Shown piece after piece: positions 57,201 to 64,000 of a stretch of 64,000 bases of DNA. The notes below the pieces were generated by a model. That model was not told the DNA's origin. It ran no database searches and worked only from the letters and a program-made list of their open reading frames with translations. A program made the position numbers and the translations under genes. The stretch covers positions 868,001 through 932,000 of the forward strand of contig JAEBUN010000016.1 of assembly GCA_023014365.1 (NCBI GenBank), in the 5' to 3' direction. Within the stretch, counting starts at the first letter, position 1; every line of letters starts with the position of its first letter. The DNA comes from Lepiota brunneoincarnata. Taxonomy: Eukaryota; Basidiomycota; Agaricomycetes; Agaricales; Agaricaceae.

Positions 57201-58509
57201 GGGTGCCCCTCTTACTATTGATGTAGTCACCGACCACAAAAACCTTGAGTACTTCTGCACCACCAAGGTCCTTACTCGCCACCAAGCTCGTTGGTCCAAG
57301 TTCCTATCCCAATTCCACCTCATCATCTGGTTCCGACCCGGCTGCCTCGGCACCAAGCCTGACGCCCTAACTAGACAATGGGATGTCTACCCTAAAGGGG
57401 GGAATAGCGACTATGCATCAGTCAACCTGCACAATTTCTGGCCCATATTCACCCACGAGCAGCTCGTGGCCTCTGTCTGCGCCACCACTCTTTACGCCCC
57501 ATCCCTTCGCACCACTGTAGTCATGGATCTCGACCAGCTACACCATGATATCCTCGCCGCTCTACCAGCAGATCCGACCACCTCCGCCCATCTTGCTAGC
57601 CCAGAAGGCCGTTGGTCAGTTAATGATAAAGGTTTCCTCCTCTTAGATGACAGAATCTACATCCCTGACGCTGACAATCTCCGACTTTGGGTCCTCCAGT
57701 ACAAGCACAATCATGTCCTAGCTGGCCACTTCAGTCAGAATAAAATGCTGGAACTCATCCAGCGCGAATACACCTGGCCTAGTGTCCGCACCTTTGTCAA
57801 AGATTTCTGTAAGTCTTGCGTCACCTGTATGAGGTCTAAACCCCAGCGCCACCACCCCTATGGTCTCCTCAAGCAACTCCCCATCCCTGAACGCCCTTGG
57901 AATTCAATCTCCATGGACTTCATCAAAAAACTCCCTGCCTCCTCCGGCTACGATGCCATCCTAGTAATAGTTGACAGACTCACCAAGCAATCCTTATTCA
58001 TCCCCACCTATGATACCATCACTTCCTCCGACCTCGCCCGCCTATTCATCCTCCATGTCTTCTCCAAGCACAGCGTACCCGAACATGTTACCTCCAACTG
58101 TGGCTCCGAATTCATCTCCCACTTCTTCCGCTCCCTAGGACAAGCCCTTGACATGAAACTACACTTCACTTCGGGCTATCATCCAGAAGGCAACGGACAG
58201 ACGGAACACACCAACCAGACCCTGGAACAATATCTCTGGGTCTATTGTAACTACCAACAGGACAATTGGTCCGAATTACTACCACTAGCTGAGTTTGCAT
58301 ACAATAACGCCCCTAGTGCCACTACTGGTATCTCCCCGTTCTTTGCTAACAAAGGATACCATCCAAACATCACAGTTCACCCTGAACGCGACCTTGCCTC
58401 TGCCTGGGCCCACCATTTTGCTGTTGATCTCGATGACCTACACACCACCTTGAAGTCTGAAATAGCATTAGCCCAGAAACGCTATCAGGCCTCCGCCAAC
58501 ACCTGCTGA
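57013..58509 (+). pseudogene. Inner gypsy RNase H end and integrase
   Basis: A 498-codon open frame. RNase H end: [20 protein letters not shown]. Integrase zinc domain: HNHVLAGH with CKSCVTC. Core: SMDFIKKLP (first catalytic Asp), [11 protein letters not shown] and [13 protein letters not shown] (Glu). The second block in relatives is SDRGSEF, so the second catalytic Asp is Asn here and the next Arg is Cys. Both changes fit C-to-T decay at CG pairs. Although long and open, the enzyme should be inactive. Confidence 0.9.
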
Positions 58510-58672
58510 CTCCCCACCCCGGACTTCAGGGTTGGACAAAAGGTATTCGTGAAAGCCCAATTCTTCTGCACCACCCTGTCCTTCCAAAAAACTCTCCGAA
58601 AAGTTCCTTGGGCCTTATGAGATCATTGCACAAGCAGGTACCCATTCCTTTACACTCCAACTTCCTGATTCC

Positions 58673-58993
58673 ATGCGTGGGGTACACCCCGTCTTCCATG
58701 TTTCCATGCTCGAACCGGCTATGACTAACACCATACCCGCCCGATCGGACCTGCCACCTGCGCCAGTTTCTATTGACGGTGAACCAGAATACAAGATTGC
58801 CCGCATCGTCGATTCGAAGATCGATCGGCACCACACATGCAAGCTCCTCTATAAAGTCATCTGGTTAGGTTATGAAGATACTGAAGAAGAATCCTTGTGG
58901 TTACTGGCAACTGAGCTTGAACATGCTACCGACCTAGTAGAGGCTTTCCATTCCTCTTACTCCTCTAAACCTGGTCCCCTCCATTCACTCTGA
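58673..58993 (+). CDS. Inner gypsy integrase tail with chromodomain
   Basis: VHPVFHVSMLEPAM is the GPF/Y-type end of the integrase, then EYKIARIVDSKID, YKVIWLGYEDTEEESLW and ELEHATDLVEAFH form a chromodomain, which in this class steers insertion to heterochromatin. One shift near 58509-58600 separates it from the core. Confidence 0.88.
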   Translation: MRGVHPVFHVSMLEPAMTNTIPARSDLPPAPVSIDGEPEYKIARIVDSKIDRHHTCKLLYKVIWLGYEDTEEESLWLLATELEHATDLVEAFHSSYSSKPGPLHSL

Positions 58994-59099
58994 ATTTTCT
59001 GCTGACCACCCACCACACCAAGAAACAAAAAAATATTATTGGACAAGTACAAACTACCTGTCCATATTGTTCCCAGAGGTACAGGGCAGCGCTGCCACG

Positions 59100-60111
59100 T
59101 CCTTCATCATACCTTGCACCTCCTCTTCCGAAATGCCCCCAATGCTCTCCGACTCCGACTCCTCCGTCTCTGTAATACCCCTACTCGGCCAGTCACCATC
59201 CACCTGCGCTTCCCAACGCCGCAGCTGTTCGTAGCTGGCCAGCCATCAATTCGACCTTGTCCACCCTCTCCCCCAATCAAGTGATGGCCTGTGCAAGCCA
59301 CACCTCCATGATATTGACCTGCTTGAGGGTCTTCTGGTGCCCCTCCTCGAATAAGTCGCTTCAGCTCTATGGGATCATTTGGTCAGCAAACCTCGCAGTC
59401 AGAAACTCCTCACTCACCTTCAAATTGTTGGCCTGACATCCCCCCGGCCCTGCTCAGCTCCGTCTCCTCTTGACCCCTGCACTGTTTTTTCATTTTGCTG
59501 CACCGACAGCAACTCCTGGTGTTACTAAAAAAACTATCAGTATGTAGCCTGGAAACCCTCGAAATGACTTACCCGCCAGCGACCTCACATGGGACCTCGT
59601 CTCACTGGCACCTCCAGCAGGGGTTCTCACCCCTGAATACGTTCGCATGGCCCCAGTCGCAGGGCTGTCCCTCGCCTTTGCCTTCCCCTTACCCTTATCC
59701 CCTGAATTCCCAGAGTCCTCCTCCTCCTCCTCCTCATCTCTCAGCCTTGTCCCTATCCATGTATTCAGAATCCGACTCCTCTGTATCTACCTACATCGGT
59801 TCTTCCAACGGACGGCTCGACGAGGCCCCTGTAGTCGTTGTGACAAGTTGGGCCTGAATCGCCCGACGCTCTGCCTCAGCAGCCTCATCTTGTTGCTGCC
59901 TGATGTCTTCCGCCATACGCTCTCTTGCCCGCTCCTCCGCTTGTCGCTGGTGCAGCGCTATCATCCACTGCCGCTCCTCCTCCTCTCATTGCTCCTCCTC
60001 CTCCAGCCTCTCGATTTCCAGCCGCTCTCGCTCCTCTTGCTCCGCCTTCTCCCTTAACAATTGCGCCTTGCGCTCCACGGCGGTCGGTTGTTGGGAGGGT
60101 TGTCTGCTCAT
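59100..60111 (-). pseudogene. Antisense coiled-coil ORF in the inner gypsy element
   Basis: On the minus strand, from an ATG at 60111, SRQPSQQPTAVERKAQLL leads into a long Glu/Arg/Gln heptad-rich stretch (LREKAEQEERERLEIERL), broken by TGA at 59988 and TAG at 59793 in the same frame, then DSGNSGDKGKGKAKARDSPA (after a frame step) and an intron-like GTAAGT near 59570. Further left, TLKQVNIMEVWLAQAI and ERVDKVELMAGQLRTAA look like a second coiled coil. It is read away from the right LTR against the element. No enzymatic motif. I recall similar Glu/Arg-rich proteins in Agaricomycete genomes, from memory only. Confidence 0.6.
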
Positions 60112-60231
60112 GGGAGTAAGAGGTCAAGTTGTGTTTTTTTTGGAATCGAACCAGTTCACTGTTTTTATCCCCTGCCGGAACTTTCCAATGGGCCCCGGCC
60201 TAGACCACCTTGGGCCTTGAGGCTCAGCCCT

Positions 60232-60241
60232 AAAGGGGGGG
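60232..60241 (+). promoter_or_regulatory. Polypurine tract of the inner element
   Basis: AAAGGGGGGG followed by CAC and the LTR, the usual primer site for plus-strand synthesis. Confidence 0.85.
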
Positions 60242-60244
60242 CAC

Positions 60245-60907
60245 TGTCATATCCATGCCAACTCAGAGTCTAATCATTTAAACTTCGGCTTCTCGACTCC
60301 ACGTGTGTTCCACACAACAACCCTCTGCCCTCCAACTCGGCCCTGACCTGCCCTGACTGCAACCCACTGCCCCAATCATGTGACCACCTCCACACGTGCT
60401 GTGGTCACCTGACCCTTGGTGTCTCATACCCCTGTCTCCATTTCCCATCCGTAGTTAAGATACATTATCAGTCTCCATACCTGTACCCAGTTTCCATTCC
60501 ATTCGTAATCCGTTCATAATCCGTTTGTAACTAGATCGGTCTCCGCTTCGCTCCGCACATAGTCAGTACACGTCATAGTTTGTAAGGCTGGTAGTATATA
60601 TACCATAGGTACTTGGCTTGTACTCCACAGTCTGATAATCGAATCAAGCAGCAGGACCAGCTCCCTGTTCCCTATCCTCTCCTCTCTTCTGCCTCGCTCC
60701 GCTTCAGCTCCGACTTCCTGAAATATGGACTAGGACAGTAGGAGGGCACAGCACATAAGCTGAGGCCGCAAGTCCAACCCCCCGCCCGACATACTCCGCC
60801 TCGGTCCCGAAGTCTACATACTGACTTCGCCCTGTCCCCTGGTTACCTTATATCAAGGATACCACCCCGACCCTCTGCTTCGGTCCCGAACCGCACCGGC
60901 TCTAACA
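60245..60907 (+). repeat. Right LTR of the inner element
   Basis: Same length (663 bp) and ends as the left LTR; followed by the right copy of TCAGA at 60908-60912. Confidence 0.96.
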
Positions 60908-62076
60908 TCAGATCATGACAACTTTTGCTGCTGGAGAAAGCCCAAAGACCTCAGCAGAAGACAAGCTTGATGGATTGCCTACATGCAACAATTTGATATT
61001 GAAATCAGACACATCCCTGGAAAAGAAAATGGACCAGGAGATGCTTTCTCAAGATGACCTGATCATGAACCCAAGACAAAAGACAACAAACAAGTTGTTG
61101 CATTACCTGATAAGTGCTTCACCCCAGAACAACCCCAGCATATCCATATTATTGATGAAAACACCAAACAAGAAATAAAGGAGCTGTGGAAGGAGAAGAA
61201 ACAGGTCAATATCACCCAAGAAGATGACTCAGGACACCCATGCATTCATGGAGAACTATTTATACCACAAGATCTACATCTCAGATGCCATTTACTGCAG
61301 AGAGTACATGACTCACCAACCACAGGACACCCTGGGATCACAGAAACCACCAGAAAACTCCAGGAGTATGCCTATTGGCCTGGGATGCAATCATTTGTCA
61401 AGAACTATGTCCGAGGATGTGGTGCTTGCTAACAATACAAAATCAATTGCCACCCCCTGAAACCACCACTTCAACCCATCTCTGGACCCCATTCTACCCA
61501 TCCATTTTTGAATATCTCAATAGATCTCATCACAGACCTACCCCTAGACAGATCCCATGATTCTATACTGGTTGTGGTTGACCAGCTTATGAAGGGGATA
61601 ATTCTAGAACCTACTGTGAAAACTGCCAATGCAGACAAGATTGCTGAAATCCTTATCAAATGGCTGTTCTCTAGATTTGGCCTTCCTGAAAAAGTTCTCA
61701 GTGATTGTGACCCCAGATTCATCACCAAATCCATGAAAGAATTCTATAAACAGCTTGGAATCAAACAAGGACTTTCTTCCACCTACCACCCACAGACAGA
61801 TGGACAAGCAAAGCAATTCAATCAAGGAATAGAACTATACCTTGGCATCTATTGCTCATCAAACCTGAACAAATGGGCAAAGCACTTCCACTTCTGGAAT
61901 ATGTCCACAACTCAAAGATGCATGCTGAACACCAGCATACCCCATTTGAACTCCTCTATGGATCAAGCCCCAAAGGATTCCCAACCTCTGAGGAGCCAAC
62001 AAACATTCCAGCAATAGGAGAGAAGTTTAAATACCTTGCCAAGATATGCCAAGAAGCTCAAGCTGCACATGAATAG
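60908..62076 (+). pseudogene. Outer gypsy RNase H end and integrase core
   Basis: Continues exactly where 53318 stopped: WSD joins to HDNF after the duplicated TCAGA. A stop follows SRRQA, then WIAYMQQFDIEIRHIPGKEN. The zinc domain region lies near 61.3 kb in another frame. Core blocks: SIDLITDLPLDRS (first Asp), EKVLSDCDPRFITK (second Asp) and TDGQAKQFNQ. In relatives the last is DGQTERVNQ; the catalytic Glu is Lys here. Confidence 0.85.
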
Positions 62077-62088
62077 GTTAGACTAAAA

Positions 62089-62616
62089 ATGGCTGCAAGA
62101 TATAACCAGCCAGATATCAATCTAAAAATTGGACAAAAGGTTTGGCTAGACAACTGCAGCCTCCCAATTCAGTATGCCTCAAAGAAACTAGCCCAACACC
62201 AAGAAAGTCCCTTCACCATAACAAGAAAACTTGGACCTGTTACCTACAAGCTAAAATTACCCATCAAATGGAAGATCCACAACAAGTTTCATGCAAGCCT
62301 CCTAATGCCTGCAGAAGAGAATGACACAGATGGGGAATACAACACAGCCCTACCACCCAACCTTGTAAATGGAGAAGAAGAATACGAGGTTGAGTCAATA
62401 CTGTGCCACAGAAAGATCCAGAACAAGTATCAATTTCTAGTCAGATGGAAAGGATACCTTCCCACAGAGGACTCCTGGGAGCCAGAAGCAAACCTGGAGA
62501 ACACCAAGGGGGTCATTGAAGAATATAAAAGGGCTCACAAACTAGACAACCCCACCAATGACCCAACTACCCAACACTCAAGCAACCACTCCAGACCTCC
62601 CAGAGCCAGACAATGA
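62089..62616 (+). CDS. Outer gypsy integrase tail with chromodomain
   Basis: QKVWLDNCSLPIQYASKKLA and GPVTYKLKLPIKWKIHNKFH form the GPY-type end; EEYEVESILCHRKIQNKYQF, LVRWKGYLPTEDSWEPEANL form a well-kept chromodomain with its aromatic-cage positions. This is the best-preserved part of the fossil; a stop near 62074 separates it from the core. Confidence 0.88.
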   Translation: MAARYNQPDINLKIGQKVWLDNCSLPIQYASKKLAQHQESPFTITRKLGPVTYKLKLPIKWKIHNKFHASLLMPAEENDTDGEYNTALPPNLVNGEEEYEVESILCHRKIQNKYQFLVRWKGYLPTEDSWEPEANLENTKGVIEEYKRAHKLDNPTNDPTTQHSSNHSRPPRARQ

Positions 62617-62654
62617 TGGATGTCTTCTCATCTGGGAAAGAATCATATCCCTGG

Positions 62655-62835
62655 TGTTAGGGAAATGTAGGTGTGCCAGAACCAAGTTGATATTCAGGTG
62701 CCGATTGCAATTGACACCTGCACTATTTAAGTACATAGAGGCATGCACACAGACTGGATAGTCCAACACTACATAGACTACTAGAAATAATATGTGCACG
62801 CAATACACAACAATGTTAGTTAATACAATTGTTCA
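62655..62835 (+). mobile_element. Possible LTR, 181 bp
   Basis: Starts TGTTAGGGAAATG and ends AATTGTTCA, with a TATTTAAG element near 62723. TG...CA ends suggest an LTR of the outer element or of the next one, but no pair was found. Confidence 0.3.
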
Positions 62836-63179
62836 CTAGATTGGGCTCAGAGACAGGGGCAGCCAAAGGCTAAGCCTGGGCTCAGTCATTGGGCATTGGC
62901 TAGAGAGGCTGAGCCCAGGTGCCAACCACAGACCTCTAGACATACCTTGCATAAGAGGAAGCATCACCACAAGTCCCCTTACACCTGGCAAACCATGTCA
63001 CAGGAAATAGCCAACCTGGTCTTACCACTGATACCACTGATGGCCAACCAGACAGGACCAACAGTCCTTATATCATCTGGCATACCTTCCTTCCCTTCAA
63101 TCAATCTGAAATACGATCCATCCTTCTACATGAAGTTCCCTTTCATATTACTGGAACCCATCTTAAATGCAGTCCAGCA

Positions 63180-64000
63180 ATGGTACCCCTGGTCAACACC
63201 TGCTGGAAGACATTTACTGCTCTTCTGTATCACAAGCACCTCATCTATGACCAAACAACAAAATTCCAGGAACTATGCACCACTATTCTTTCTAGTGCAA
63301 CAGAGGAACAGGACTATGCTACCATTTCTGCCATGTTATCAACCGCGCTCACCAAATTCCCATTTACAAGTCTGGTCCCAAGCCCAAGCAATGGAAGTGG
63401 AAATCAGAACTGCCCTGTCTTACCTATCAGGACTGCCACCCAACCTTCCAACCCTCTTATGGTGGATACAAGTAACCAGCCACCCAGTGCTATACAAAGT
63501 ATATCTACTTCTAATGATGCCCCCACTGGGACTACCACCACTCACATACCCACCACCAGAACTCACTGCAATTGCTGCCATCAATTTGGCCATATCAAAG
63601 CAGGATGCCTGCACTACCAATGTCAATATTGTCAAAAGATTGCCCCTGGCCATTACAAGAAGCACTGCAAAAGAAACTCTTACTGACACCAACCTGCAAG
63701 TATGGTACCTGGCTTGTATTGCTGCCCACAAGGAATACCAAGCAGAGCTTGATTCCTCACACACAAAACCACAAACAACAATATTTGACACATTGTTGCA
63801 AATGCTGAACAATGCCCCACCTCAGCCAGGCCCCTCCACACCTGAATTCAAGGTGCCCCTATCATCATTCCAGCCACCAACACCACCACCACATCTGCTG
63901 GCAGAAGCCACTGACTTCCTGAACTGGTCTTTCAATGCACCTGTCACCACTCACTCCAGAGAACCCCTTGTCATCAACCTCACCCAAGACCCACTGTCCC
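63180..64000 (+). CDS. Gag-like protein with two zinc knuckles, right end beyond the window
   Basis: The frame 63180-63686 has a helical N-terminal part (VPLVNTCWKTFTALLYHKHL), a Ser/Thr/Asn-rich linker, then CNCCHQFGHIKAGC (C-x2-C-x4-H-x4-C) and CQYCQKIAPGHYKKHC (C-x2-C-x6-H-x4-C). The TGA at 63684-63686 stops it, yet an overlapping frame from 63673 (NLQVWYLACIAAHKEYQAEL, then Pro-rich) stays open to the window edge, which suggests a one-base shift. The paired-knuckle form resembles proteins associated with Agaricomycete retroelements, as I recall. RNA or single-strand DNA binding is likely; a host gene is possible. Confidence 0.55.

Larger units (their letters stand above)
53319..60907 (+). 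mobile_element. Complete Ty3/gypsy chromodomain retrotransposon (inner element), 7589 bp
   Basis: Two 663-bp LTRs, TG...CA ends, a 5-bp target duplication and a polypurine tract (60232-60241) define the element exactly. Order on the plus strand: gag, zinc knuckle, protease, reverse transcriptase (core deleted), RNase H, integrase, chromodomain, then a minus-strand coiled-coil gene before the right LTR. It lies in the RNase H of the outer element. Confidence 0.96.
48582..62616 (+). mobile_element. Old Ty3/gypsy retrotransposon (outer element)
   Basis: Gag, zinc knuckle, protease, reverse transcriptase, RNase H, integrase and chromodomain appear in the correct order on the plus strand when two insertions (52375-52822 and 53319-60907) are taken out. 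Exact target-site duplications show both were later events. The coding parts carry many stops and some frame changes, so this is a fossil. Right-hand LTR is uncertain. Confidence 0.8.

Noticed and set aside
57013..58509. Active integrase, because of a 498-codon open frame
   Set aside because: One catalytic Asp is replaced and the rest of the element has lost its reverse transcriptase core.
59647..60057. Plus-strand leucine/serine-rich proteins near the right LTR
   Set aside because: They are the reverse reading of the Glu/Arg-rich antisense ORF.
60120..60165. Possible tRNA on the minus strand, because of a GGTTCGATTCC-like box
   Set aside because: No pairing acceptor stem or anticodon arm can be formed around it; it lies inside the gypsy element next to a T-run.

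Overview
The window is nuclear DNA of a filamentous basidiomycete, most likely an Agaricomycete. The intact genes are split by many short (about 45-65 nt) GT-AG introns. Nearly all mobile DNA is Ty3/gypsy with chromodomain integrases. Several families are ones I know from mushroom-forming fungi: an unknown-function family with an acidic/aromatic C-terminal half, a CsbD-like stress protein, a Crh-type cell-wall transglycosylase and a cysteine-rich metallothionein. No rRNA, tRNA, CRISPR or bacterial-type signal was seen.

Layout. (1) 1-24.6 kb is a gene-poor accessory region. It holds an F-box protein running off the left edge, a multi-exon unknown-function gene (4.7-7.4 kb, minus), an AT-rich block with a 131-bp tandem repeat, two related WD40 genes in opposite orientation (10.2-11.4 kb minus, 18.2-19.9 kb plus), an unknown-function gene at 13.7-15.1 kb, a possible sacsin-like fragment and a decayed dipeptidyl-aminopeptidase (DPP IV) copy at 20.6-21.9 kb. 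(2) 24.7-32.6 kb is a compact, mostly intact gene island: CsbD-like protein (minus), short-chain dehydrogenase SDR-1 (plus), metallothionein (plus), RAD51-like protein (minus, apparently damaged), three-RRM RNA-binding protein (plus, nine exons) and GH16/Crh transglycosylase (plus, eleven exons). (3) 34.9-41.4 kb carries an unidentified small-gene family on the minus strand: three tandem units plus a diverged relative, one unit split by a solo LTR; a fifth, weaker relative lies near 44.4 kb. (4) 41.5-44.1 kb has SDR-2, a paralogue of SDR-1 with the same length and intron positions, converging on the gene for translation factor eIF2-alpha. (5) 45.8-64 kb is a transposon nest: a partial eIF2-alpha pseudogene pierced by an LTR-like insertion; a Tc1/mariner element; an old gypsy element into which a solo LTR and then a complete 7.6-kb gypsy element inserted; and a zinc-knuckle gag-like gene running off the right edge.

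The host genes do not form one pathway. SDR-1, CsbD and metallothionein are neighbours with plausible stress roles, but that grouping is inference. The best-supported structures are the nested insertions, where target-site duplications (TSDs) give the order of events, and the exon models for eIF2-alpha, SDR-1, SDR-2, RRM, Crh, CsbD and metallothionein, all of which keep frame at every junction.
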